A stretch of 64,000 bases of DNA from JABSSA01 sp039984715 (lineage in GTDB: Bacteria; Pseudomonadota; Alphaproteobacteria; Rhodobacterales; Rhodobacteraceae), in NCBI GenBank assembly GCA_039984715.1, contig JBDWUA010000015.1:1-64000 (forward strand), in the 5' to 3' direction. This document shows positions 1-8,693 of the stretch, one piece after another. The position numbers and the translations under genes were made by a program. The notes under the pieces are model-generated. The model made no database searches. It was not told where the DNA came from and worked only from the letters and a program-made list of their open reading frames with translations. Each line of letters starts with the position of its first letter. Positions within the stretch are counted from its first letter, which is position 1.

Positions 1-378
1 TGCAGGATGCGCATAGACCGCCTTGGACACTGCGATCTCTTCTTCAAGGTTCGAAACCCCCAAGAACGGCAGCTCAAGCACCGTGATCACACGGTTCTTG
101 TCCCGGTGATACCCCGCACAAAACTGCGCCATCTCAAACGCGCCAATCGAAATCCCATCCAAGTTCTCACGGTTCTTGGACAAGCCGCCATAAGACACGT
201 TCAACGTAAACTCGCCGCCCGTCTTCTCAGACACCAACTCCGCCAACTTCTCAACATGCTCCGTAAACGCACGCCGCTTACCCCAAACACTCACATTCCA
301 CTCAACCGCAAACGCTTCGCTCGCAAACGCAAACGTCAACGCCGCAAGCGCACTCCGCTTCATAATCAATCGCATCAT
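1..378 (-). CDS. dctP: TRAP transporter substrate-binding protein (DctP family), 3' end outside window
   Basis: Periplasmic solute-binding subunit of a tripartite ATP-independent periplasmic importer, probably for C4-dicarboxylates or similar organic acids. About 126 codons are visible; the C-terminus lies beyond position 1. The N-terminus is a signal peptide (residues about 1-24, ending in an A-F-A type site), followed by the DctP-type opening in which the mature protein starts VEWNVSVWG, and a later LSKNRENLDG stretch. Two consecutive ATGs (378 and 375) follow a GGGAGG ribosome-binding site; the second has the better spacing. It lies directly downstream of dctBD on the same strand, with a palindromic DctD-type site between them, so dicarboxylate-responsive control is likely. 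Substrate is inferred from that context only. Confidence 0.85.
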   Translation of the reverse strand, partial: MMRLIMKRSALAALTFAFASEAFAVEWNVSVWGKRRAFTEHVEKLAELVSEKTGGEFTLNVSYGGLSKNRENLDGISIGAFEMAQFCAGYHRDKNRVITVLELPFLGVSNLEEEIAVSKAVYAHPA

Positions 379-410
379 GTCCTCCCTTACATGCAGATCA
401 TTCCTGCATC

Positions 411-416
411 ATTATC
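411..416 (-). promoter_or_regulatory. Candidate -10 box for dctP
   Basis: GATAAT on the minus strand lies about 33 bases before the dctP ATG, giving a leader of roughly 26-29 bases. No good -35 hexamer is placed 16-18 bases upstream, which would fit an activator-dependent promoter with the palindrome at 473-486 about 75 bp upstream of the start point. Weak evidence on its own. Confidence 0.35.
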
Positions 417-472
417 ACGAATGGGCAAGATCGCCGCTATGAAGGAAAATGTCGCAATGCGCCCCGCACCCC

Positions 473-486
473 TGCGGATTTCCGCA
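473..486. promoter_or_regulatory. DctD-type upstream activator palindrome
   Basis: TGCGGATTTCCGCA is a perfect 6-2-6 dyad between dctD and dctP. On the minus strand it reads TGCGGAAATCCGCA, matching the core of the classical DctD binding site upstream of dctA in rhizobia. A second, degenerate TGCGG half-site lies a few bases nearer dctP. Its place upstream of a TRAP binding-protein gene and next to dctBD supports the assignment; binding is inferred. Confidence 0.6.
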
Positions 487-497
487 GACCAAGCGAC

Positions 498-1838
498 CTA
501 CAGTATTGCGTCTTTATCGAGCCCAAGCTTGACGATCTTTTCGTTTAAGGTCCGCCGCCCGATACCTAAAGCTTCGGCGGCAGCGTCCATGCGGCCCTCA
601 TGCGCGCGGATCGCTTTGCCGATCAGTTCACGTTCAAAGGCGGCGACGGCTTCGCGCAGCGTGTCGGGCACATCTTCGAATTGCTGATCCGTGCCAATGG
701 CTTGCACCAGCGATCCGACACCACGCCGCGCCATCAGCACCCGACGTTCAGCGACGTTGCGCAATTCACGCACATTGCCGGGCCAGTCATGGGCCATCAA
801 TGCGCTTAGGTCTTCTTGGGACACTTCGGGCTGCGCGATTTCGTAAACGCGGGCAAATTCGGTGAGGAAATGCGTCATTAACAGACCAAGGTCATCCCGT
901 CGGTGGCGCAATGGTGGCAGATCAAGAACCATCGTGTTCAAGCGATACAAAAGATCTGCCCGAAAGCGGTTTTCGGACACGGCGGTGTCGATGTCTTCGT
1001 TGGTGGCCGACACAACGCGAAACTCGACCGGAATCGGATGCGTGGCCCCAATGGGGAACACTTGTTTATCTTCGATCACGCGCAACAGCTTGGCCTGCAC
1101 TGACACCGGACAGGCGCAGATTTCATCCAGAAACAACGTGCCACCAGACGCTGCAGCGATCCGCCCGATTGGACCATTGGCCTGACCGAACATTTCGATT
1201 TCAAATTGTTCTGGCGCAATCGCCGCGCAGTTCAGTCCTAGAAACGGGCTGTCCGGAGCCGGACCCAGATCATGCAAGGCCCGCGCCACAAGTTCCTTGC
1301 CGGTGCCTGTTTCGCCTAAAATCATTATGGGGACATCAATGTCAGCCAAGTCGAGAATGGTCTGACGCAAGCGCGTGATGTCCGGGGTTTGGCCCAACAA
1401 TACGCGATCCAGACCAGAGAGATTTCGCAATCGGGTTTCAAGCCGGGTATTGCGCAAGGAAAGGCGCGATTGTTCGGCGGCGTGTTTCAAGATCGATAAC
1501 AGGCGCATCGGATCATAGGGCTTTTCGACGAAACTGTAGGCACCCGCCTGAAGGGCCTCAACGGCCATTGGAATATCGCCATGGGCGGATATCAAAACCA
1601 AGGGCGGATCAATACCCACCCGAAGATGGTCCAACAATTCAAGGCCCGACATGCCCGGCATACGCACGTCGGACAAGATCACATCCGGTGTCGTGTCCTT
1701 CAGGTGATCCATGACTTTTGAGGCGCGCGGCAGGGCATCCACGTGCCAACCCGCCGCCTCCATCAGTTCAACCAAGGACGTCCGCATGGCCTTGTCATCA
1801 TCGACGATCAGAACGCTAAATGGGTGTCCGTCAGACAT
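498..1838 (-). CDS. dctD: DctD-like response regulator lacking the GAFTGA loop
   Basis: Response regulator of the NtrC/DctD class, partner of the kinase encoded just upstream. Receiver domain at residues 1-120 with acidic residues D13-D15, phospho-acceptor D57 and K106; AAA+ domain at about 140-370 with Walker A GETGTGKE (175-182) and Walker B GGTLFLDE (232-239); Fis-type helix-turn-helix at about 405-446. The stretch after the EMFG motif reads QANGPIGRIAAAS and is several residues shorter than usual: the GAFTGA loop that touches sigma-54 is missing. NtrC of Rhodobacter capsulatus also lacks it and works with the housekeeping sigma factor, so sigma-54-independent activation is inferred here. 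The gene overlaps dctB by 8 bases. Confidence 0.9.
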   Translation of the reverse strand: MSDGHPFSVLIVDDDKAMRTSLVELMEAAGWHVDALPRASKVMDHLKDTTPDVILSDVRMPGMSGLELLDHLRVGIDPPLVLISAHGDIPMAVEALQAGAYSFVEKPYDPMRLLSILKHAAEQSRLSLRNTRLETRLRNLSGLDRVLLGQTPDITRLRQTILDLADIDVPIMILGETGTGKELVARALHDLGPAPDSPFLGLNCAAIAPEQFEIEMFGQANGPIGRIAAASGGTLFLDEICACPVSVQAKLLRVIEDKQVFPIGATHPIPVEFRVVSATNEDIDTAVSENRFRADLLYRLNTMVLDLPPLRHRRDDLGLLMTHFLTEFARVYEIAQPEVSQEDLSALMAHDWPGNVRELRNVAERRVLMARRGVGSLVQAIGTDQQFEDVPDTLREAVAAFERELIGKAIRAHEGRMDAAAEALGIGRRTLNEKIVKLGLDKDAIL

Positions 1839-3564
1839 CGTCTTCCCCTTCGCTTGCCGGGAGCGCGACCCGAAATACAGCGCCGTTAGTCGTTTTATTG
1901 CGCGCCGTCATGTGGCCGCCGTGATCACTGACGATACCAGCGGAAATTGCCAACCCAAGCCCCATGCCCTGCCCGCTTTCGCGGGTTGTCACAAAGGGTT
2001 CTTGCAGATCGGCAAGGGTTGCGTCGCCCAACCCGTGACCGCTGTCTTCGATTTCGAACCAGACGGTTTTTTCATCTTGTTCATCGGAGCCAAAACGGAT
2101 GGAAATGACGCCACCTGTGGTGTCTTCCATGGCGTCGATTGCATTGCGCAAAAGGTTTGTCATCACCTGTTCGATCCGCAGGCTGTTGCCACGGACCCAA
2201 GGCGGTTCTGTATCGCTGGCAAAGATCACCTTGATCCCGGTTTCGGTAAGGTTCGGCGCGACAAGTTCAAGGGAAGCATGCATCGCTTGGGCCAAATTGA
2301 CGTCTGTAAACGCTTCGCCTTCGGTCCGGGCAAAGAATTTCAATTGGCGCGTGATGCCTTCCATGCGATCCACCAGACCGCCGATTTTCGTCATCGTTCC
2401 AGTGGTGGCATTGCCCCCCAGTGAAGCGGCGGCCAAATGATTGCGCATGGCTGCAATGGGTTGTCCCAATTCATGGGTGACGGACGCGGATAATTGACCC
2501 AGTGCGGCAAGGCGCCCTGCGCGTTGCAATTCGCTTTGGGTGCGTTGCAATTGCCGCTCTGCGCGACGCCGCACGTCGATTTCATTGGCCAAGCGTTCAT
2601 TCGCTTCGCGCAGCGCGATCTCTTCTGCGGTAGAGTGCTGCAAGGCCAAGCTCATGCGTTTGGTGCGTTGAATTTGGAATATGACCAGCGCCATGCCACA
2701 GATAAAAACCAGTGCTGCGGTGACCAGCCAGCTTTGAGTGAGAACGCGATCTTTGGGTGCGAAATAGTGCAATTGCCATTCATGGGGCAGTTGATTGGAC
2801 ATGATATGTATCCAATCTGCGCCGGCAATTCTGGCCGCGCTTCCATCCGCTGGTGACCAATCCAATCGGTCCAAGGATTGCCCCGGAAACTGGCGCGCGC
2901 CTTCAATGTCTGATCGCTGCTGTGCATTCAAAGGAAACAGCGTTTGATATCGCCAGTCGGGATCCGACGCGAGCAGAACAACGCCCTGTTCATTGGTCAA
3001 AAGCACGCGTTCGCCTGCGTCGCGCCAGCTTTGTTCCAGCTTGGACAGGTCGATTTTCAACGCAACGACCCCAAGGGTCGATTGGTTCGCATTCCGCACA
3101 GCGTCCGAGATGAAATAGCCCGGCAGTCCGGTTGTCGCGCCAATGCCGTAAAACCGTGCCTGTTCGCCCTCCATCGCGTTTTTAAAGTACGGGCGGAACG
3201 CATAGTTTTGGCCCACAAAGCTTGATGGTGATGTAGCGTTTGACGCGGAGACCGTGAGGCCCTTGCGGTCCATCAAATAGATCGCATCAATTCCCGCCTG
3301 ACCGGCAAAATCAGCCAGCCGCACATCCAGCGCGCCGGTATCACCGCCCTGCGCTGTTTCAATGACAAATGGGTCGCGTGCCAAGACAAAGGTCAGATGC
3401 GCAAATCGTTCAATTTCAGCGATGACCGTGCTGCGATACAAAGACAATCGCCCCTGCGCTTTGGACACTTCTTCGGAGCGAAAATACACATGCGCAACGT
3501 TGAACGAAGCGACCGCCAACAGTGCAGCCAAAACCAACAAAAGAACTGCGCGCATCTTGAGCAT
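1831..3564 (-). CDS. dctB: DctB-like sensor histidine kinase
   Basis: Membrane sensor kinase of 577 residues. TM1 is at about 4-24, a large periplasmic sensing region at 25-275 has the double-PAS/dCACHE look of DctB, and TM2 is at about 276-297. A coiled linker follows, then the H-box around H364 (SVTHELGQP, DctB-type), the N-box NLLRNAIDAM and G-boxes including DSGHGLG. It is expected to sense periplasmic dicarboxylates and phosphorylate the downstream regulator, with which it overlaps by 8 bases. It is divergent from glpV across a 309-base control region. Confidence 0.92.
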   Translation of the reverse strand: MLKMRAVLLLVLAALLAVASFNVAHVYFRSEEVSKAQGRLSLYRSTVIAEIERFAHLTFVLARDPFVIETAQGGDTGALDVRLADFAGQAGIDAIYLMDRKGLTVSASNATSPSSFVGQNYAFRPYFKNAMEGEQARFYGIGATTGLPGYFISDAVRNANQSTLGVVALKIDLSKLEQSWRDAGERVLLTNEQGVVLLASDPDWRYQTLFPLNAQQRSDIEGARQFPGQSLDRLDWSPADGSAARIAGADWIHIMSNQLPHEWQLHYFAPKDRVLTQSWLVTAALVFICGMALVIFQIQRTKRMSLALQHSTAEEIALREANERLANEIDVRRRAERQLQRTQSELQRAGRLAALGQLSASVTHELGQPIAAMRNHLAAASLGGNATTGTMTKIGGLVDRMEGITRQLKFFARTEGEAFTDVNLAQAMHASLELVAPNLTETGIKVIFASDTEPPWVRGNSLRIEQVMTNLLRNAIDAMEDTTGGVISIRFGSDEQDEKTVWFEIEDSGHGLGDATLADLQEPFVTTRESGQGMGLGLAISAGIVSDHGGHMTARNKTTNGAVFRVALPASEGEDDV

Positions 3565-3873
3565 GGCATTTGATTGACCGCATTGGTCCCAAAATGGAAG
3601 GCCAAACTTTTTGCATCAAGCGGCGATCTGACCAAGGCGATTGGGCCCGTTGGTGGTCTTGGGTTTGGTATTGTCAGCATCGCAGTTTGTTTCGGGCGCG
3701 CAAATCTTGATCAGATTCTTCAGAGCCACCATCGTAAATTCGTGAACCCAACGTGCTGTTTTAAATGCGTTAATTTTCTACTAAAGAATTAGTTTGACAG
3801 TATTGCCAACCTCTGGCTAACGTTTGCGCAGTCGGTAACATCCGGCTCAAATGAAATTCAGGGAGGAGTAAAG
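3565..3873. other. Divergent control region between dctB and glpV
   Basis: This 309-base stretch separates the minus-strand dct genes from the plus-strand glp operon. It becomes AT-rich near 3770-3800 and holds a candidate promoter for glpV (3794-3823) and a strong ribosome-binding site, AGGGAGGAG, just before the glpV ATG. A short AATCT-tgatc-AGATT dyad lies near 3706-3720. I see no convincing coding sequence and no clear promoter for dctB. Confidence 0.6.
3794..3823 (+). promoter_or_regulatory. Candidate housekeeping promoter for glpV
   Basis: TTGACA (3794-3799) is followed after 18 bases by TAACGT (3818-3823), giving a leader of about 43 bases before the glpV ATG at 3874. The -35 box is perfect, the -10 weak, which would suit a regulated promoter. 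Confidence 0.45.
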
Positions 3874-5607
3874 ATGCGTAAGTATCTTCTCTCCGCGACT
3901 GCAGTTTTGGCTGTCGTTGCGGGGACTGGGACAGCTTTTGCTGACGCTGCGGCGGCGAAAAAGTGGGTCGATCAAGAATTCCAGCCATCAACGCTTAATA
4001 AAGACGAGCAGATGGCCGAAATGGATTGGTTCATCAAAGCGGCCGAGCCTTACAAAGGCATGGAAGTCAACGTACTTTCGGAAGGCATCCCCACGCATGG
4101 TTATGAATCAGAAGTTCTGACCAAAGCCTTTGAAGAAATCACCGGCATCAAAGTCAATCACCAGATTCTGGGTGAAGGCGAAGTTGTGCAGGCGGTTCAG
4201 ACGCAAATGCAAACCAAGCGGAACCTCTATGACGGATACGTCAACGATTCCGATTTGATTGGCACGCACTCACGTCTGCAGCTTGCTTATAACCTGACCG
4301 AACAAATGGCAGGTGAATGGGCGGGAACGACATCGCCAACGCTTGATCTGGATGACTTTATGGGCATTCAGTTCACCACCGGTCCGGATGGAAATCTGTA
4401 TCAGTTGCCAGACCAACAATTTGCGAACCTCTATTGGTTCCGCAAAGACTGGTTTGACGACGAAGCCAACAAAGCCGCGTTCAAAGCCAAGTACGGTTAC
4501 GAGCTGGGTGTGCCGGTCAACTGGTCCGCATACGAAGACATCGCTGAGTTCTTTTCCAATGAGGTCAAAGAAGTCGACGGCGTCGCCATTTATGGCCACA
4601 TGGATTACGGCAAACGCGCGCCTGACTTAGGCTGGCGGATGACGGATGCATGGTTGTCGATGGCTGGTACGGGTTCCAAAGGTGAACCAAACGGTGTGCC
4701 AATCGACGAATGGGGCATTCGCATGGAAGCAGGGTCTTGTAACCCGGCGGGTGCGTCTGTTTCCAGAGGTGGTGCGGCCAACGGTCCGGCTGCGGTCTAT
4801 GCGATCCGCAAATGGGACGAATGGTTGCGCAACTATGCCCCTCCCGGTGCGGCGTCCTATGACTTTTACCAGTCGCTGCCAGCACTTGCCCAAGGAAACG
4901 TGGCTCAGCAAATCTTCTGGTATACTGCGTTCACCGCCGACATGGTGAAACCCAAATCTGAAGGCAACAACACTGTTGACGATGCGGGCAATCCATTGTG
5001 GCGTATGGCACCTTCACCACACGGTCCCTATTGGGAAGAAGGTCAGAAAGTTGGCTATCAGGATGTGGGGTCTTGGACCTTCCTGAAATCAACACCTACT
5101 GATCGTGCTCAGGCGGCTTGGCTTTATGCCCAATTCGTGACCTCGAAAACCGTAGACGTGAAGAAATCGCATGTGGGTCTGACCTTCACACGCGACAGTT
5201 CAGTCAACCACGAGAGCTTTTCTGAGCGTGCGCCTAAATTGGGCGGTCTGGTCGAATTCTATCGTTCGCCTGATCGTGTCGCTTGGTCGCCAACTGGGAT
5301 CAACGTGCCTGATTATCCAAAGCTGGCCCAAATCTGGTGGCAGCAAATTGGTGACGTGAACTCTGGTGCGTTTACACCTCAGGAAGCGATGGACCGTTTG
5401 GCCGGTGAAATGGACATCACCATGGCCCGTATGCAGCAGGCAGACGAAGCCGCTGGTGTATATGGCGGGTGTGGCCCACGTCTGAACGAAGAAAAAGACG
5501 CGTCAGAATGGCTGGGAAAAGGTGGAGCTAAGGCGAAACTGGACAACGAGAAACCACAAGGCGAGACCGTCAACTATGACGATCTGGTTGCGCGGTGGCA
5601 GCAGTAA
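3874..5607 (+). CDS. glpV: Glycerol ABC transporter substrate-binding protein GlpV
   Basis: Periplasmic binding protein of 577 residues that captures glycerol for the GlpSTPQ importer. The signal peptide covers about residues 1-23 (site after AFA). The rest matches the large binding protein of the glpSTPQUV glycerol system of Rhizobium leguminosarum in length and context, not the shorter sugar-binding proteins. The start follows a strong AGGGAGGAG site. Here the binding-protein gene comes first in the operon, whereas in the rhizobial gene naming it is last. A 10-bp hairpin separates it from the ATPase gene. Glycerol as substrate is inferred from the whole operon. Confidence 0.88.
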   Translation: MRKYLLSATAVLAVVAGTGTAFADAAAAKKWVDQEFQPSTLNKDEQMAEMDWFIKAAEPYKGMEVNVLSEGIPTHGYESEVLTKAFEEITGIKVNHQILGEGEVVQAVQTQMQTKRNLYDGYVNDSDLIGTHSRLQLAYNLTEQMAGEWAGTTSPTLDLDDFMGIQFTTGPDGNLYQLPDQQFANLYWFRKDWFDDEANKAAFKAKYGYELGVPVNWSAYEDIAEFFSNEVKEVDGVAIYGHMDYGKRAPDLGWRMTDAWLSMAGTGSKGEPNGVPIDEWGIRMEAGSCNPAGASVSRGGAANGPAAVYAIRKWDEWLRNYAPPGAASYDFYQSLPALAQGNVAQQIFWYTAFTADMVKPKSEGNNTVDDAGNPLWRMAPSPHGPYWEEGQKVGYQDVGSWTFLKSTPTDRAQAAWLYAQFVTSKTVDVKKSHVGLTFTRDSSVNHESFSERAPKLGGLVEFYRSPDRVAWSPTGINVPDYPKLAQIWWQQIGDVNSGAFTPQEAMDRLAGEMDITMARMQQADEAAGVYGGCGPRLNEEKDASEWLGKGGAKAKLDNEKPQGETVNYDDLVARWQQ

Positions 5608-5644
5608 ACACATCGTTGGCCTCACGTCCTGAGTGACCAATCCC

Positions 5645-5673
5645 GACCGGGGCCTACCGATGCGGCCCCGGTC
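5645..5673. terminator. Intercistronic hairpin after glpV
   Basis: GACCGGGGCC and GGCCCCGGTC form a perfect 10-bp stem with a 9-base loop, followed by ATTTTAA. It sits 38 bases after the glpV stop and 23 before glpS. It probably acts as a partial terminator or as an mRNA 3'-end stabiliser that raises the binding protein over the membrane subunits. Confidence 0.65.
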
Positions 5674-5695
5674 ATTTTAACAGGATACCAAAAAC

Positions 5696-6760
5696 ATGAC
5701 GCTTGAACTGAAACAGGCGACGAAGGTGACCCGCGGGATCACCCACATCAAACCTGCCTCTCTGATCATGGAAACCGGGCGCTTTAATGTGCTGCTGGGA
5801 CAAACCGGATCGGGAAAAACATCGCTGATCAAACTGATGGCGGGCTTGGACCCTTTGAATTCAGGCGAGATCTGGATGGACGGCGAGAATGTCTCGCGGT
5901 TGTCGACACAGAAACGCAATATCAGCCTCGTGCACCAGTTCTTTGTGAACTATCCGCAGATGTCAGTCTTCGACAATATCGCCTCCCCCTTGCGGGTTGC
6001 AGGCATGGCCAAATCCGAAATTCAGGGTCGGGTCGAAGAAGCTGCTGACATATTGCAATTGCGCCCGATGCTGAATCGTCGCCCGCAGGAATTGTCCGGT
6101 GGACAACAACAGCGTTGTGCATTGGCCCGCGCAATTGCCAAGGAAAGCCGCGCGGTCTTTTTGGACGAACCATTGGCCAATTTGGATTACAAGCTGCGCG
6201 AAGAACTGCGCGAGCAATTGCCCGAACTGTTCGCCGATCGCGGTGCCGTTGTCGTCTATGCAACCTCGGAACCCGAAGAGGCGCTGTTGTTGGGTGGGCA
6301 CACGGCATTGATGGATGACGGGTACATCACCCAGTTTGGACCAACGGCCAGTATTTACCGCAAACCCGAAACCCTGACAGCGGCGCGGGTGTTTTCCGAC
6401 CCCCCGATCAATGCAGCGGCGGTGACCAAAACCGGCAACAAGGCCCGATTGGACACAGGCGTGTCATGGACCGTTTCAGGACCAGCAGCAGAGCTGCCTG
6501 ATGGTCATTATACGGTTGCTTTGCGTCCGCATCACGTCACGCCTGTGGCGAAGGCCGCTGGATTGGTCACTTTGGAAGGTACGGTTCTTGTGACCGAATT
6601 ATCCGGGTCTGAATCCAGCGCGCATTTTCAAATGGGGGATGCGTCATGGGTGTCGCTGTCACATGGCGTTCACCCTTATAAGGTCGGCGAAAACCATCAG
6701 TTTTTCATGGATGCAAGTCAGGCGTTTTACTTCGCCCCGGACGGGAGGCTTGTTGCCTGA
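5696..6760 (+). CDS. glpS: Glycerol ABC transporter ATPase GlpS
   Basis: Nucleotide-binding subunit, 354 residues. Walker A GQTGSGKTS starts at 35, the ABC signature LSGGQQQR is at 133-140, Walker B AVFLDEP follows at about 153-159, and a C-terminal TOBE-like region ends the protein. The H-loop position reads TSEPEEA rather than the usual THD, so the switch histidine appears to be missing. Together with GlpT, whose signature is degenerate, this suggests two non-equivalent ATP sites. The stop overlaps the GlpT start (TGATGG). Confidence 0.9.
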   Translation: MTLELKQATKVTRGITHIKPASLIMETGRFNVLLGQTGSGKTSLIKLMAGLDPLNSGEIWMDGENVSRLSTQKRNISLVHQFFVNYPQMSVFDNIASPLRVAGMAKSEIQGRVEEAADILQLRPMLNRRPQELSGGQQQRCALARAIAKESRAVFLDEPLANLDYKLREELREQLPELFADRGAVVVYATSEPEEALLLGGHTALMDDGYITQFGPTASIYRKPETLTAARVFSDPPINAAAVTKTGNKARLDTGVSWTVSGPAAELPDGHYTVALRPHHVTPVAKAAGLVTLEGTVLVTELSGSESSAHFQMGDASWVSLSHGVHPYKVGENHQFFMDASQAFYFAPDGRLVA

Positions 6761-7833
6761 TGGCCAAAATTACCCTTTCTAACCTGCGTCATTCGTATCT
6801 GCCTGCGCCAAAATCGGACGCGGATTATGCGTTGAAACAAATCGATCTGGATTGGCAAGATGGCGGTGCCTATGCGTTGTTGGGCCCGTCGGGCTGTGGC
6901 AAATCCACGTTGTTGAATATCATCTCGGGCCTGTTGATGCCGTCTGAGGGCAAAATCCTGTTTGATGATCGCGACGTCACCAGTTTGCCCCCCGATCAAC
7001 GCAACATCGCGCAGGTTTTTCAGTTCCCGGTGATCTACGACACGATGACAGTGCGTGATAACCTTGCCTTCCCATTGCGCAATCGCGGTGTTGACGAAAG
7101 CACCATACGCAAACGTGTGTCCGAGATTGCCGGCATGCTTGAAGTCGAGGAAATGCTGGACATTCGCGCCGCGCATTTAAGCCCGGACAACAAGCAAAAG
7201 ATTTCCATGGGCCGTGGCCTCGTACGTGACGATGTGAATGTGGTGATGTTTGATGAACCGCTAACGGTCATCGATCCGCATTTGAAATGGAAGCTGCGCA
7301 GCAAGCTAAAAGAGCTTCATCAACGGGTGCGGGCCACGATGATTTATGTGACCCACGACCAGACCGAAGCGCTGACATTTGCCGATCAGGTGGTCGTCAT
7401 GCAGGATGGTGAAATCGTTCAGATTGGGACTCCGGTCGAATTGTTTGAACGCCCCCTGCACACATTTGTCGGCCATTTCATCGGATCGCCCGGCATGAAT
7501 ATCCTGCCTGCAACGGTTGAAAATGGTCAGGCCCGGTTTGAAGGCAATCCCATCCCGCTTGAAGGGCACGTCACTGGCGATGGTGGGACAACTCAGGTCG
7601 GCATCCGGCCCGAATTTGTATCACTTGCAGACACCGGGGTGCCCGCGCGCGTGCGCAAAATCTCGGATGTTGGACGCCATTCTGTCGTTGAGGCGAAAGT
7701 CGGCGATACATCGGTCAAAGCCATCATCGAAGGGGACGTTCCGGGACAAGGGGACGAAATTCATTTGGCGTTTCGCGCAGATCAAACCCGCCTGTATCGG
7801 GATGGCTGGATATCAACGGAGGCATCCCAATGA
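6760..7833 (+). CDS. glpT: Glycerol ABC transporter ATPase GlpT, degenerate signature
   Basis: Second nucleotide-binding subunit, 357 residues. Walker A GPSGCGKST is at 42-50, Walker B VVMFDEP at about 161-167, and a normal H-loop THDQTEA is present; a TOBE-like C-terminal region follows. The signature at 140-146 reads LSPDNKQ rather than LSGGQ. From memory a similarly altered signature is a trait of this subfamily. It complements GlpS, which has a good signature but no H-loop histidine. Overlaps GlpP by 4 bases. Confidence 0.9.
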   Translation: MAKITLSNLRHSYLPAPKSDADYALKQIDLDWQDGGAYALLGPSGCGKSTLLNIISGLLMPSEGKILFDDRDVTSLPPDQRNIAQVFQFPVIYDTMTVRDNLAFPLRNRGVDESTIRKRVSEIAGMLEVEEMLDIRAAHLSPDNKQKISMGRGLVRDDVNVVMFDEPLTVIDPHLKWKLRSKLKELHQRVRATMIYVTHDQTEALTFADQVVVMQDGEIVQIGTPVELFERPLHTFVGHFIGSPGMNILPATVENGQARFEGNPIPLEGHVTGDGGTTQVGIRPEFVSLADTGVPARVRKISDVGRHSVVEAKVGDTSVKAIIEGDVPGQGDEIHLAFRADQTRLYRDGWISTEASQ

Positions 7834-8693
7834 AAACTGAAAACCAAAAGGCGTGGTTCTTTGTGCTGCCTGTCCTGCTGTTGGTGGCCTTCAACGCGCT
7901 TATTCCGATCATGACGGTGGTGAATTATTCGGTGCAGGAAACCTTTGGGAACAATGTCTTTTTCTGGCAGGGCCTTGATTGGTTCGAACAGATTTTGCGG
8001 TCTGACCGGTTTCACGCCGCCCTTGGGCGTCAGTTCCTGTTCACCTTTCTGATCCTGATCATCGAAGTCCCGCTTGGCATTATCATTGCGCTTTCGATGC
8101 CCCGCCAAGGCATGTGGGTGCCGGTGTGTCTGGTGACGATGGCCTTGCCCATGTTGATCCCTTGGAACGTTGTGGGTGCGATGTGGAACATCTTTACGCT
8201 GCCTGAAATTGGGTTGCTTGGCTATCTAATGAACAACACGTTGGGCATTCCCTATGACATGACCCAGAACCCGTTTGCGGCATGGGTCACGATCATCACA
8301 ATGGATGTGTGGCATTGGACATCGCTGGTGGTTTTGCTGTCCTATGCGGGTCTCGTTTCGATCCCCGACGCCTATTACCAAGCGGCGAAAATCGACGGTG
8401 CGTCGCCGTGGAAAGTGTTTCGTTATATCCAACTGCCCAAGATGAAGACCGTCCTGACCATCGCAATTCTGTTGCGGTTCATGGACAGCTTTAACATCTA
8501 TACCGAACCCTTCGTTTTGACGGGCGGTGGGCCGGGCAATTCCACGACGCTTTTGTCGATCGATCTGGTCAAAATCGCTCTGGGGCAGTTCGACCTTGGA
8601 CCCGCTGCCGCGATGAGCTTGATCTATTTCGCAATCACATTGCTGGTCTCTTGGTTGTTTTACACTTTGATGACGAAGGATGACGAGAAATGA
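7830..8693 (+). CDS. glpP: Glycerol ABC transporter permease GlpP
   Basis: Inner-membrane permease of 287 residues with six predicted segments (first at about 9-29). The cytoplasmic EAA loop that docks the ATPase is visible as YYQAAKIDGASPWKVFRYI near residues 183-201. Overlaps both neighbours by 4 bases (ATGA), so it is translationally coupled to GlpT and GlpQ. Confidence 0.9.
   Translation: MKTENQKAWFFVLPVLLLVAFNALIPIMTVVNYSVQETFGNNVFFWQGLDWFEQILRSDRFHAALGRQFLFTFLILIIEVPLGIIIALSMPRQGMWVPVCLVTMALPMLIPWNVVGAMWNIFTLPEIGLLGYLMNNTLGIPYDMTQNPFAAWVTIITMDVWHWTSLVVLLSYAGLVSIPDAYYQAAKIDGASPWKVFRYIQLPKMKTVLTIAILLRFMDSFNIYTEPFVLTGGGPGNSTTLLSIDLVKIALGQFDLGPAAAMSLIYFAITLLVSWLFYTLMTKDDEK

Noticed and set aside
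425..439. A sigma-54-like promoter TAGCGGC-GATC-TTGC before dctP.
   Set aside because: The -24 GG is AG here and the regulator lacks the GAFTGA loop, so I prefer a sigma-70-type promoter.
911..1378. Long plus-strand ORFs inside dctD, dctB and groEL (also 2853-3225 and 36536-37267).
   Set aside because: Shadows of the real genes: no RBS, no family match, and the opposite strand encodes a complete protein.
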